This document shows positions 16,703 to 24,803 of a stretch of 64,000 nucleotides of DNA, piece by piece. Under the pieces are notes generated by a model that saw nothing but the letters and a program-made list of their open reading frames with translations, searched no databases and had not been told where the DNA came from. The stretch is from Rathayibacter sp. VKM Ac-2856 (GTDB taxonomy: Bacteria; Actinomycetota; Actinomycetes; Actinomycetales; Microbacteriaceae): the NCBI RefSeq assembly GCF_013205055.1, contig NZ_JABMLF010000006.1, positions 248,001-312,000 on the forward strand. The letters run 5' to 3'. Positions within the stretch are counted from its first letter, which is position 1; each line of letters starts with the position of its first letter. A program made the translations under genes and the position numbers.

Positions 16703-17368
16703 TCAGGCGGTCGGGCCGGGCTCGGCGATCAGCAGCGCCCGGGCCGCGTCGAGGCCGGACACCTCGAGCGCCCACTCCGGGCGGCGGAACGTCCGGGGCG
16801 TGACGCGGAAGCGGGTCTCCTCGACGGCGACCCCGTCGGCGCCGACCGTCCGCTGCGTGCCGTTGGTCTCGTAGCCGAGCGCCGTCGACACCCCGATCGA
16901 GGCGGCGTTCCACGCGAGCGCGCTGCTCTCCGCCACCTCGGCGCCCAGGTTGTCGAAGGCGAGCAGCAGCGCGGCCGCCCGCATCTCCCGCCCGAGTCCG
17001 CGGCCCTGCGCCGAGCGCGTCAGCCAGGAGCCCGAGGACACCGTGCGACGCGCCGCGAACTCGTCGGCGAGGAGGTCCTGGCAGCCGATCACGGCGCCGT
17101 CCTCGACGATCGCGAAGGCGACGCGCCACGAGTCCGGCCGGGTCGCCGCGCGGAGCGACCACTGGTACCGGGCGAGATCAGCGGGCAGCCGCTCGGCCGG
17201 GACCTGGGCCCACGCCGCCGGGAAGGGCGAGCGTCCCGGCTCGTGGATCCCCGCGACGGCCGCGGCCGCGAGGCCCGGCAGATCGCCGTCGCGAACGGGA
17301 TGCAGCTCGAGGCGGGGCGTGCGCAGCACGAGGGAGAAGAGCGGCCAGGCCGCGGAGGCGTCGTTCAT
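16703..17368 (-). CDS. GNAT-family N-acetyltransferase
   Basis: 221 residues of the RimJ/RimL-like GNAT group, which acetylates amino groups of proteins, peptides or small molecules. LRTPRLELHPVRDGDLPGL is the typical first strand/helix; VAFAIVEDGAVIGCQDL, SGSWLTRSAQGRGLGREM (acetyl-CoA loop, QGRGLG) and AWNAASIGVSTALGYETNGTQ (the N-A-S/GY motif) complete the fold. The substrate is unknown. The ATG lies 6 bases after a TAGCGT box on the minus strand. Its stop is 50 bases from the convergent monooxygenase stop. Confidence 0.87.
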   Translation of the reverse strand: MNDASAAWPLFSLVLRTPRLELHPVRDGDLPGLAAAAVAGIHEPGRSPFPAAWAQVPAERLPADLARYQWSLRAATRPDSWRVAFAIVEDGAVIGCQDLLADEFAARRTVSSGSWLTRSAQGRGLGREMRAAALLLAFDNLGAEVAESSALAWNAASIGVSTALGYETNGTQRTVGADGVAVEETRFRVTPRTFRRPEWALEVSGLDAARALLIAEPGPTA

Positions 17369-17374
17369 CCGACG

Positions 17375-17380
17375 ACGCTA
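17375..17380 (-). promoter_or_regulatory. -10 box of the GNAT gene (leaderless)
   Basis: TAGCGT on the minus strand, 6 bases, then ATG. Confidence 0.6.
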
Positions 17381-17433
17381 GCGAACGCCCGGCGCGGGGA
17401 GGGCCGCCGCCGCACCGCGCACGCCCACTCCGG

Positions 17434-17516
17434 TACCGGTGGTGGGACTCGAACCCACAAGCCCTCTCGGACAGAGCATTTTGAGTGCCCCGCGTCTGCC
17501 ATTCCGCCACACCGGC
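17434..17516 (-). tRNA. tRNA-Leu (anticodon CAA)
   Basis: The minus strand folds as a class II tRNA: acceptor GCCGGTG/CACCGGT with one G-U pair, anticodon stem GGGCA/TGCTC around loop CTCAAAA (anticodon CAA, reading UUG), a long variable arm, and T loop GGTTCGAGTCC. The discriminator is A. The 3' CCA is not fully encoded (CCG follows). Length 83 bases. Confidence 0.93.
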
Positions 17517-17542
17517 TCATCACGAGCCTGTCGAGAATACCG

Positions 17543-17548
17543 TAGGCT
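17543..17548 (+). promoter_or_regulatory. -10 box of the ANTAR regulator gene (leaderless)
   Basis: TAGGCT, 7 bases, then GTG. It lies directly upstream of, and divergent from, the tRNA-Leu gene. Confidence 0.6.
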
Positions 17549-17555
17549 CTTCGGC

Positions 17556-18161
17556 GTGACAGACCAGGAAACTCCGCCGACCGCACCCCGTCGGGTCGTC
17601 GTCGCCGAGGACGAATCGCTCATCCGCATGGACATCGTGGAGATCCTCCGCGACAACGGCTTCGAGGTCGTCGGTGAGGCGGGCGACGGCGAGACGGCCG
17701 TGGCCCTCGCCACCGAGCTGCGCCCCGATCTGGTGATCATGGACGTCAAGATGCCCCAGCTCGACGGCATCTCGGCGGCCGAGCGCCTCTCGAAGGCGCA
17801 CATCGCCCCCGTCGTCCTGCTGACCGCGTTCAGCCAGAAGGAGCTGGTCGAGCGCGCGAGCGAGGCCGGCGCTCTGGCCTACGTCGTCAAGCCGTTCACG
17901 CCGAACGACCTGCTGCCGGCGATCGAGATCGCCCTCTCCCGCTACGCGCAGATCCTCACCCTCGAGGCCGAGGTCGCCGACATGGTCGAGCGCTTCGAGA
18001 CCCGCAAGCTCGTCGACCGGGCCAAGGGCCTGCTCAACGAGAAGATGGGCCTCTCCGAGCCCGAGGCGTTCCGCTGGATCCAGAAGGCGTCGATGGACCG
18101 CCGCCTGACGATGCACGACGTGGCGCAGGCGATCATCGAGCAGCTCAGCCCCAAGAAGTAG
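17556..18161 (+). CDS. pdtaR: Response regulator with RNA-binding ANTAR domain (PdtaR-like)
   Basis: 201 residues. The receiver domain begins RRVVVAEDESLIRMD; the phospho-acceptor Asp lies in DLVIMDVKMPQLDG, followed by LLTAF (Thr) and VVKPF (Lys). The C-terminal ANTAR domain has the sequence from LVDRAKGLLNEKMGLSEPEAFRWIQKASM to the end. ANTAR regulators bind tandem hairpins in RNA and act as antiterminators. The order is that of mycobacterial PdtaR (Rv1626). No sensor kinase is adjacent. GTG at 17556 is the start; longer frames would run back through the tRNA gene. Confidence 0.9.
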   Translation: MTDQETPPTAPRRVVVAEDESLIRMDIVEILRDNGFEVVGEAGDGETAVALATELRPDLVIMDVKMPQLDGISAAERLSKAHIAPVVLLTAFSQKELVERASEAGALAYVVKPFTPNDLLPAIEIALSRYAQILTLEAEVADMVERFETRKLVDRAKGLLNEKMGLSEPEAFRWIQKASMDRRLTMHDVAQAIIEQLSPKK

Positions 18162-18168
18162 GGCGGCG

Positions 18169-18184
18169 GCGGCCCGAGGGCCGC
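18169..18184. terminator. Weak hairpin between convergent genes
   Basis: GCGGCCC and GGGCCGC are separated by two bases (the last pair must open) between the ANTAR regulator and pdxH stops. Confidence 0.35.
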
Positions 18185-18188
18185 GCCG

Positions 18189-18884
18189 TCACGGCCAGAG
18201 GCGGGTGCGCTCCCACGGGGAGCCGCCCGCCTCCGTCGTTCCCGCGTCCGTCGTTCCGGCCGCGGGCGCGCGGTACTCGAGGCGCGTGTGGTCCTGCTCG
18301 GCGGCGGTGGAGCCCTGCCAGAACTCGATGCGCTCGGGGACGACGCGGTAGACGGCCCAGTCGCGGTCGAGCGTCGCGGGGGAGCAGGCCACGGCCACGC
18401 CGGTCTGCAGCGTCACCAGGTCGAAGTCCTCGGCGCGCTTCATCGGCTCGCTCTGCCGGCCGACGAGCAGCGCCGTCCGCGCCGTCTCCGAGCGCCGCTG
18501 GAAGTCCTTCGCCGACTCGTCGGCCGTGCCGCGCTCGACGCGGCCCTCCACGCGGACCTGCCGGCCCTGCACCGGCCAGAAGAAGGTGAGCGCGGCGTGC
18601 GGGTTCACCGCCATCGCGCGGCCCTTCGGGCTCGAGGCGTGGGTCGAGAACGCCCAGCCGGTGTCGTCGATGTCGCGCAGCACCAGCACGCGCGCGGACA
18701 CGGTCCCGTCGTCGTCGGCGGTCGACAGCGTCGCGCCGTGAGGGAGGAGCTGGCCGGCCTCCTTCGCCTCCTCGAGCCACTGCCCGAACAGCTCGACGGG
18801 GTCCGCCGGAGCGGCCTCCGCATCGAAGTCGGGCAGCTCGGAGGGCATGGACGGCAGGGAGCGGAGCAGGTCGCGGAAGGTCAC
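18189..18884 (-). CDS. pdxH: Pyridoxamine 5'-phosphate oxidase
   Basis: 231 residues of the FMN-dependent PNPOx family, which makes pyridoxal phosphate from pyridoxine or pyridoxamine phosphate. Conserved parts are DPVELFGQWLEEAKEAG, SARVLVLRDIDDTGWAFSTHASSPKG, HAALTFFWPVQGRQVRVEGRVER (FMN contact) and the late VPERIEFWQGS plus the C-terminal WERTRLWP. This last motif is typical of true PdxH (RLxP end) rather than of generic PNPOx-fold proteins. The start is GTG, 6 bases after a TAGGCT box. PLP enzymes in the window would depend on its product. Confidence 0.88.
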   Translation of the reverse strand: MTFRDLLRSLPSMPSELPDFDAEAAPADPVELFGQWLEEAKEAGQLLPHGATLSTADDDGTVSARVLVLRDIDDTGWAFSTHASSPKGRAMAVNPHAALTFFWPVQGRQVRVEGRVERGTADESAKDFQRRSETARTALLVGRQSEPMKRAEDFDLVTLQTGVAVACSPATLDRDWAVYRVVPERIEFWQGSTAAEQDHTRLEYRAPAAGTTDAGTTEAGGSPWERTRLWP

Positions 18885-18890
18885 GCCCCG

Positions 18891-18896
18891 AGCCTA
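18891..18896 (-). promoter_or_regulatory. -10 box of pdxH (leaderless)
   Basis: TAGGCT on the minus strand, 6 bases, then GTG. Confidence 0.6.
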
Positions 18897-19100
18897 GGTC
18901 GCGCTCGGCGCCGTGTTCGGGGCTTGCGCGCGGCGCTGCCGGGGGTCGACGGCGGAACGGTGCGTCGTGCCGAGCGGCGCAGGCGCGCGACGCGCCGCTC
19001 GACCGGTCCGCCGCGCCAGACGGGCTGGTTCGCAGGGAGCCGTCGGTAGAACGGTCGAGGTCCGGCGGCAGGGCCGGACCGGGACACCGGGAGACGGACA

Positions 19101-19574
19101 GTGGACGACGGATCGACGCGGCAGCTGAGCGGACGCCCGAAGGTGCTCCGGGGCGCGCCCCGGACCCGTCTCGAGCTGATGGTCCTGACGACCGCCCTCG
19201 CTCTCGCCGCCCTGATCGGAGCCGTCCACCCGGAGCTGCGGACGACGCCGCCCGTCGTGCTCCTCCCGGTCGTCGTCTCCGCCCTCGTCCTGCTCCCGCG
19301 TCCCGTCCCCGTCGCGCACGACTCCTGGCTGCTGGAGCGGATCGCTCCGCGCACGGCGCTCGTCGCCTGCTGCGCAGCGCCGGCGATCGGCGTGGCGGGA
19401 GCGCTCCTGGCGGTCGCCGTGCAGTCGCCGAGGCCGCTCGTGCTCACCGCCGGCGCGGTCCTCGTCCTCGGCTTCGTCGTCGTCGCCCTCGTCCCCGCGG
19501 CGGGCCGAGGGCAGCAGTCAGTGCGCAGCGGTCAGTGCACGCCGGTCAGCGCGCGTCGCGGAGGATGTTCGTGA
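19101..19574 (+). CDS. Small hypothetical membrane protein
   Basis: 157 residues, not recognised. Four hydrophobic stretches at about 27-43, 50-66, 84-106 and 113-133 suggest four membrane spans, and the first about 25 residues are polar and basic. GTG start with GGGAGA upstream. The last 29 bases overlap the end of the convergent thioesterase gene, and the tail after the last span is low in complexity, so the true end may differ if there is a sequencing error. It may be a real but orphan gene. Confidence 0.5.
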   Translation: MDDGSTRQLSGRPKVLRGAPRTRLELMVLTTALALAALIGAVHPELRTTPPVVLLPVVVSALVLLPRPVPVAHDSWLLERIAPRTALVACCAAPAIGVAGALLAVAVQSPRPLVLTAGAVLVLGFVVVALVPAAGRGQQSVRSGQCTPVSARRGGCS

Positions 19575-19998
19575 TGCGGACCGTGCTGAGGCGGCGGCCC
19601 TGCTCGTCGCGGACGACGATCTCGTGAGTGGTGAGAGTCGAGCCGAGGTGGATCGCGTCGCAGGTCGCGATGACGTGGCCGTGCGTGATCGAGCGGCTGT
19701 GGCTCGCGTTCAGCTCGATGCCCATGGCGAGGCGGCCCGGGCCGGCGTGGACGTTGGCGGCGATCGAGCCCATCGACTCGGCGAGGACGACGTGCGCGCC
19801 GCCGTGCAGGATCCCCACCGGCTGGCGGTTGCCCTCGACGGGCATCGACGCGACCGAGTGCTGCGGGGTGAGCTCGTGCCAGACGATGCCCATCCGCTCG
19901 GCGAGCTCGCCCATGCCGCGGCCGATGCTCGCGTCGAGGTCGAGGGCCGGCGGGCGGGTCCAGGCGGCGGCTGCGGCGGCGGGGGCGGAATCGGTCAC
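19546..19998 (-). CDS. Hotdog-fold thioesterase (PaaI family)
   Basis: 150 residues of the PaaI/YbdB hotdog type. These hydrolyse acyl- or aroyl-CoA (for example phenylacetyl-CoA derivatives or menaquinone precursors). Typical parts are MGIVWHELTPQHSVASMPV, NRQPVGILHGGAHVVLAESMGSIAAN (the catalytic HGG segment) and IELNASHSRSITHGHVIATC. The start is GTG with GAGGAG 5 bases upstream; the longer upstream frame (to 20124) would cross the polA promoter. It is divergent from polA by about 90 bases. Confidence 0.85.
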   Translation of the reverse strand: MTDSAPAAAAAAWTRPPALDLDASIGRGMGELAERMGIVWHELTPQHSVASMPVEGNRQPVGILHGGAHVVLAESMGSIAANVHAGPGRLAMGIELNASHSRSITHGHVIATCDAIHLGSTLTTHEIVVRDEQGRRLSTVRITNILRDAR

Positions 19999-20061
19999 GA
20001 TGCTCCTCGTGCTGGGCCTCCCGGAGGCCCTCCGCGCAGGGCGGGAGCGGGCCCGGACCGG

Positions 20062-20083
20062 TGTCGGAGGCGCTGTGTAGTCT
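20062..20083 (+). promoter_or_regulatory. polA promoter, leaderless, damage-motif-like
   Basis: TGTCGGAG, 8 bases, TAGTCT, then 6 bases to GTG. The -10 box is good. The upstream half differs by one base from the RecA-NDp/PafBC element TGTCRGTG. Confidence 0.5.
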
Positions 20084-20089
20084 TGCCCT

Positions 20090-22759
20090 GTGTCAGATCC
20101 GGAACAGCCTACCCTCCTGCTCATCGACGGTCATTCCCTCGCGTTCCGGGCGTTCTACGCCCTCCCGGTCGACAGCTTCCAGACCCGTGCCGGCCAGCAC
20201 ACGAACGCCATCCACGGCTTCCTGTCGATGCTGATCCTGCTGCTGAAGAACGAGAAGCCGACCCACCTCGGCGTCGCCTTCGACATCTCCCGCTACTCGT
20301 TCCGCACCCGCGAGTACCCCGAGTACAAGGGCACCCGCGGCGAGACCCCGCCCGAGTTCAAGGGCCAGGTCCCCCTCCTCGAGGAGGCGCTGCACGCGAT
20401 GAACATCCGCACCGTCTCGAAGGAGGACTTCGAGGCCGACGACATCCTGGCCACGCTCGCGCGCCAGGGCGCCGAGGCGGGCTTCCGGGTCCTGGTCGTC
20501 TCGGGCGACCGCGACACCATCCAGCTGGTCACCCCGGACGTCACCCTGCTCTACCCGTCCACGCAGGGCGTCTCGCAGCTCACCCGCTACGACCGCGACA
20601 AGGTCTTCGAGAAGTACGGCGTCGAGCCGCACCAGTACCCCGAGATCGCCGCGCTCGTCGGCGAGACCAGCGACAACCTGCCCGGGGTCGACAAGGTCGG
20701 TCCGAAGACGGCCGCCAAGTGGGTCAACCAGTACGGCACCGTCGCCGACATCATCGCCCACGCCGACGAGATCAAGGGCGTCGTCGGCGAGAAGCTGCGC
20801 GAGCAGAAGGAGAACGCGCTCCGCAACCGCCGCCTCAACCGCCTGATCACGGACGTCGAGCTGCCGCTCGGCCCCGACGACCTCGGCCGTCGCCCGATCG
20901 ACCCGGACGCCGTGCGCGAGATCTTCGGCCGCCTCGAGTTCAAGACGCTCCAGGAGCGCGTGCTCACCATCGCCGCCGACGAGGGCGTCGAGGGCGCGGC
21001 CGAGGCGCTCGCCGGCGACACCGTCGTGACGGCCGCTCCCGCGGTGCGGAACATGGTCGACGAGGAGCTGGCGCACTGGCTCGACCGCGTCTCGGCGGGC
21101 GGCTCCGTGCCGGTCGCCGTGCAGGTGCAGCTCGGCGAGGGCGGACTCGAGGGCATCGGCCTGTCGGTCGAGGCGGAGTCGGCCTTCGTGCCCTGGGCCG
21201 CCGGCCGGCCCGACTACACGGCGCTCGAGGAGTGGCTCGCGAGCGACGCCCCGAAGCACTTCGCCGACGCGAAGCCGCAGATCAAGGCGCTGCGCCGCGC
21301 GGGCCTGCCCGTCGCGGGCCTCGCCTTCGACACCCGCGTCGCCGCCTGGCTCCTGCAGCCCACGGGTCACGCCGCGACCCTTCCCGCCCAGGTGCAGCAG
21401 TACCTCGACGAGGCGATGGTCCAGGGCGACCCGAACCAGCTCGTTCCCACCGCCCCGCCGATCGGACCGGCGACCGAGGCCTGGTACGCGCACCGCCTGG
21501 TCGGCGTGCTCACCGAGCTGCTCGGGGAGGGCATGCTCTCCGTGCTCGTCGACATCGAGCTGCCGATCGTGCAGGTGCTCGCGACGATGGAGCTCACCGG
21601 GGTCGCGATCGACTCCGGGGTGCTCGCGCGCCTCCGCGGCGAGCTCACCGCCACCTCGGTCGACCTCGCGAACCGCGCGTTCGCCGAGATCGGGCACGAG
21701 ATGAACCTCGGCTCGCCGAAGCAGCTGCAGCAGGTCCTCTTCGAGGAGCTGGCGATGCCGCGCACCCGCGCGACCAAGACCGGCTACACGACCGACGCCT
21801 CCGCCCTGGCCGACCTGCAGGAGTCGCACCCGCACCCGTTCCTCGGCCTCCTGCTCGAGCACCGCGACGCGACCAAGCTCAAGCAGATCATCGAGACGCT
21901 GGAGAAGTCGGTCACCGCCGACGGCAGGATCCACACCAGCTACGACCAGACCGGCACGGCGACCGGCCGCATCTCCTCGAACGACCCCAATCTGCAGAAC
22001 ATCCCGGTGCGCAGCGAGGTCGGGCGCCGCATCCGCACCGCCTTCGTGCACGGCGAGCAGGCGAGCACCCTGATCACCGCCGACTACTCGCAGATCGAGA
22101 TGCGGATCATGGCGCACCTCTCCGGCGACGCCGGTCTGATCGAGGCCTTCCACAGCGGTGAGGACCTGCACCGCTTCGTCGGCGCCCGGATCTTCGGCGT
22201 CGAGCCGTCCGACGTCACCTCCGCGATGCGCAACAAGGTCAAGGCGATGTCCTACGGACTCGCCTACGGCCTGAGCGCCTTCGGCCTCTCCAAGCAGCTG
22301 CGCATCTCGAGCAACGAGGCGAAGCAGCTGATGACCGACTACTTCGTCCGCTTCGGCGCGGTGCGCGACTACCTGCGCACCGTCGTCGAGCAGGCCCGCG
22401 AGACCGGCTACACCGAGACGATCTTCGGCCGCCGCCGCCCGTTCCCCGACCTGCAGAGCGGCAACCGCGTGCTGCGCGACAACGCCGAGCGCGCCGCGCT
22501 GAACTCGCCCATCCAGGGCTCGGCCGCCGACATCATGAAGATCGCGATGATCGGGGTCCAGGCCGACATCGGCGAGAAGGGCCTCGAGTCGCGGATGCTC
22601 CTGCAGGTCCACGACGAGCTGATCTTCGACGTCGCTCCCGGCGAGGAGGACGTGCTCGAGGAGGTCGTCCGCACCCGGATGGCCGGCGCGGTCGATCTCT
22701 CCGTCCCGCTCGAGGTGCAGGTCGGCCACGGCTCGGACTGGGACGTCGCGGCGCACTGA
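20090..22759 (+). CDS. polA: DNA polymerase I
   Basis: 889 residues. An N-terminal 5'-3' exonuclease (LLIDGHSLAFRAFYALP at the start, DDILATLARQGAEAGFRVLVVSGDRD, and GETSDNLPGVDKVGPKTAAKW) removes primers. The middle 3'-5' exonuclease-like domain lacks the DTET-type metal ligands, so proofreading is probably absent, as in other actinobacterial Pol I. The polymerase domain has motif A DYSQIEMRIMAHLSGD at about 662, motif B RNKVKAMSYGLAYGLSAFGL at about 713 and motif C VHDELIFDV at about 839. GTG start, leaderless promoter, own terminator. Confidence 0.96.
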   Translation: MSDPEQPTLLLIDGHSLAFRAFYALPVDSFQTRAGQHTNAIHGFLSMLILLLKNEKPTHLGVAFDISRYSFRTREYPEYKGTRGETPPEFKGQVPLLEEALHAMNIRTVSKEDFEADDILATLARQGAEAGFRVLVVSGDRDTIQLVTPDVTLLYPSTQGVSQLTRYDRDKVFEKYGVEPHQYPEIAALVGETSDNLPGVDKVGPKTAAKWVNQYGTVADIIAHADEIKGVVGEKLREQKENALRNRRLNRLITDVELPLGPDDLGRRPIDPDAVREIFGRLEFKTLQERVLTIAADEGVEGAAEALAGDTVVTAAPAVRNMVDEELAHWLDRVSAGGSVPVAVQVQLGEGGLEGIGLSVEAESAFVPWAAGRPDYTALEEWLASDAPKHFADAKPQIKALRRAGLPVAGLAFDTRVAAWLLQPTGHAATLPAQVQQYLDEAMVQGDPNQLVPTAPPIGPATEAWYAHRLVGVLTELLGEGMLSVLVDIELPIVQVLATMELTGVAIDSGVLARLRGELTATSVDLANRAFAEIGHEMNLGSPKQLQQVLFEELAMPRTRATKTGYTTDASALADLQESHPHPFLGLLLEHRDATKLKQIIETLEKSVTADGRIHTSYDQTGTATGRISSNDPNLQNIPVRSEVGRRIRTAFVHGEQASTLITADYSQIEMRIMAHLSGDAGLIEAFHSGEDLHRFVGARIFGVEPSDVTSAMRNKVKAMSYGLAYGLSAFGLSKQLRISSNEAKQLMTDYFVRFGAVRDYLRTVVEQARETGYTETIFGRRRPFPDLQSGNRVLRDNAERAALNSPIQGSAADIMKIAMIGVQADIGEKGLESRMLLQVHDELIFDVAPGEEDVLEEVVRTRMAGAVDLSVPLEVQVGHGSDWDVAAH

Positions 22760-22774
22760 CGCCCCGGCATCTCA

Positions 22775-22805
22775 GCCGGGCGCGGGCGCCCGTCCCGCGC
22801 CCGGC
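22775..22805 (+). terminator. Terminator after polA
   Basis: A perfect 12-bp stem GCCGGGCGCGGG/CCCGCGCCCGGC with a 7-base loop, starting 15 bases after the polA stop. Confidence 0.75.
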
Positions 22806-22827
22806 TCGGCCGCTTCGAGCCTCTGGC

Positions 22828-22833
22828 TAGGCT
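22828..22833 (+). promoter_or_regulatory. -10 box of the DUF885 gene (leaderless)
   Basis: TAGGCT, 7 bases, then ATG. Confidence 0.6.
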
Positions 22834-22840
22834 CGAGAGC

Positions 22841-24523
22841 ATGACCTCCGACACCTCCCGCGAGCCCACCGCCGTCGACCTCGTCGCCGAGCGGTGGGTC
22901 GACACCCTCGTCGAGCTCGAGCCCGTCCTCGGCACGACGATCGGCCGGCCCGAGGCGAACCGCCGGCTGGGCGACCTGTCCCCGGAGGGTGTCGAGCGCT
23001 CCCGTGCGGCGACGGCCGCCGCCCTGGCGGAGCTCGAGTCCGCCGTGCCGGTCGACGCGGTCGACGCCGTCACGGTGGCCGATCTCGGCGCCGATCTGCG
23101 GCTGTCGCTCGAGGCCCACGACGCGCGCCTGCCGCTGCGCGATCTCAACGTGATCGCCTCGCCCGCGCAGGAGCTGCGCGACGTCTTCGACCTGATGCCG
23201 ACCGACTCGGTCGGCGACTGGGAGGACGTGGCGGAGCGGCTGCTGGCCGTCCCGGCTGCGCTGGCCGGCTATGCGGAGACGCTCCGCGCCGGCATCGGCG
23301 CCGGAGTGACGCCCGCGCGCCGCCAGGTCGGCCTGGTGGCCGAGCAGGCCGAGACGATCGCGGGACCGCGCGGGTTCTTCGCCGCGCTCGCCGCCGACGC
23401 GGCCCCGGCCACCGGCTCGCTGCCCGCGTCGCTCTCGCTGCGCCTCGAGGAGGGCGCCCGTCGCGCGGCCGCCGCCTACGGGGGACTCGCCCGCTTCCTG
23501 CGCACCGAGCTGGCTCCGGCCGCGACGGAGCAGGACGCCGTGGGCCGCGAGCACTACGCCCTGCAGTCCCGCCGCTTCCTCGGCGCGGTCGTCGACCTCG
23601 ACGAGACCTACGAGTGGGGGATCGACGAGCTCGCCCGGATGACCGCCGAGCAGGAGGCGATCGCCCGCGAGATCCTGCCCGGCGCGTCGGTGGCCGAGGC
23701 GATCGCCCACCTCGACACCGACCCCACCCGCACCCTGCACGGCGTCGACGCGCTGCAGCGCTGGATGCAGGAGACCAGCGACCGCGCCGTCCGCGAGCTG
23801 GCCGGCACCGCCTTCGACATCCCCGAGGAGCTCCGCCGCCTCGAATGCCGCATCGCGCCGACCCAGGAGGGCGGCATCTACTACACCGGCCCGAGCGACG
23901 ACTTCTCGCGGCCGGGCCGCATGTGGTGGTCGGTGCCCGCCGGCGTGACCGAGTTCGCCACCTGGCGCGAGCTGACGACGGTCTACCACGAGGGCGTTCC
24001 CGGCCACCACCTGCAGGTGGGCCAGGCGGTGCACAACCGCGCGAGCCTCAACACCTGGCGCCGCCAGCTGGCCGGCAGCTCCGGGCACGCCGAGGGCTGG
24101 GCCCTGTACGGCGAGCGGCTGATGGAGCGGTTCGGCTACCTCGACGACCCGGCCGACCGCCTGGGCATGCTCGACGGGCAGCGGATGCGGGCGGCCCGCG
24201 TGGTCATCGACATCGGCGTGCACCTGCAGAAGCGGATGCCGGGCACCGGCGACGTCTGGACCGCCGAGTCGGCCCTCGCCTTCCTCCGCGCCAACGTGAA
24301 CATGGACGACGCCTTCGTCCGCTTCGAGGTCAACCGCTACCTCGGCTGGCCGGGCCAGGCGCCGTCCTACAAGATCGGCCAGCGGATCTGGGAGGAGCTG
24401 CGCGACGAGGCGGCGGCGCGCGAGGGAGCGGACTTCTCGCTCGCCGCGTTCCACCGCCGCGCCCTCGATCTCGGCGGAGTCGGGCTCGACACGCTGCGTG
24501 CGAGCCTCGCCGCCGGTCGCTGA
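22841..24523 (+). CDS. DUF885 family protein, putative metallopeptidase
   Basis: 560 residues of the DUF885 family. The signature is YHEGVPGHHLQ at about 381-391, an HExxPGHH zinc site, with supporting conserved GHAEGWALYGERLM and NVNMDDAFVRFEVNRYLGWPGQAPSYKIGQ segments. The N-terminal two-thirds is helical and charged. There is no signal peptide, so it is cytoplasmic. Family members look like metallocarboxypeptidases, but no substrate is firmly known. The ATG is fixed by the -10 box 7 bases upstream. Confidence 0.85.
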   Translation: MTSDTSREPTAVDLVAERWVDTLVELEPVLGTTIGRPEANRRLGDLSPEGVERSRAATAAALAELESAVPVDAVDAVTVADLGADLRLSLEAHDARLPLRDLNVIASPAQELRDVFDLMPTDSVGDWEDVAERLLAVPAALAGYAETLRAGIGAGVTPARRQVGLVAEQAETIAGPRGFFAALAADAAPATGSLPASLSLRLEEGARRAAAAYGGLARFLRTELAPAATEQDAVGREHYALQSRRFLGAVVDLDETYEWGIDELARMTAEQEAIAREILPGASVAEAIAHLDTDPTRTLHGVDALQRWMQETSDRAVRELAGTAFDIPEELRRLECRIAPTQEGGIYYTGPSDDFSRPGRMWWSVPAGVTEFATWRELTTVYHEGVPGHHLQVGQAVHNRASLNTWRRQLAGSSGHAEGWALYGERLMERFGYLDDPADRLGMLDGQRMRAARVVIDIGVHLQKRMPGTGDVWTAESALAFLRANVNMDDAFVRFEVNRYLGWPGQAPSYKIGQRIWEELRDEAAAREGADFSLAAFHRRALDLGGVGLDTLRASLAAGR

Positions 24524-24587
24524 GCTCCGCGGGTCGCGTCCCGACCGACGGGACCCGCCAGGACACGCGGAACGACGCCCCATGAGA

Positions 24588-24617
24588 TTGCTCTCACCCC
24601 GGTGGGTTCGATAGTCT
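24588..24617 (+). promoter_or_regulatory. rpsA promoter
   Basis: TTGCTC (24588-24593), an 18-base spacer, then TAGTCT (24612-24617). This gives a leader of about 180 bases without an obvious strong hairpin. A long leader is common for ribosomal protein S1 and may be where S1 controls its own translation. Confidence 0.6.
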
Positions 24618-24803
24618 GGAACGTCACATTCGTGGCGCCGCCGTGCCCAGGTGCGCGACGAGGTCCAGGACCACGGTCCCGGTCGTCGGAGCTCCGCCGG
24701 GTCGCAGCACCCCCATCACCTCCGCAGTGGTCACCACCGCGTCACGCCGCAGGGCGTGTCGGTGCCCGCCGCCCGATACCCATCCATCCTGGAGCATCCC
24801 TTA

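Noticed and set aside
17439-17555. Upstream start for the ANTAR regulator
   Set aside because: It would translate through the opposite-strand tRNA-Leu gene and the promoter.
20093-22756. Very long minus-strand open frame (887 codons) opposite polA, and similar ones opposite pyk, uvrA and other genes
   Set aside because: High GC and third-position bias keep the antisense frames open. They have low-complexity Arg/Ala/Glu/Val/Asp composition and mirror strongly conserved plus-strand genes.
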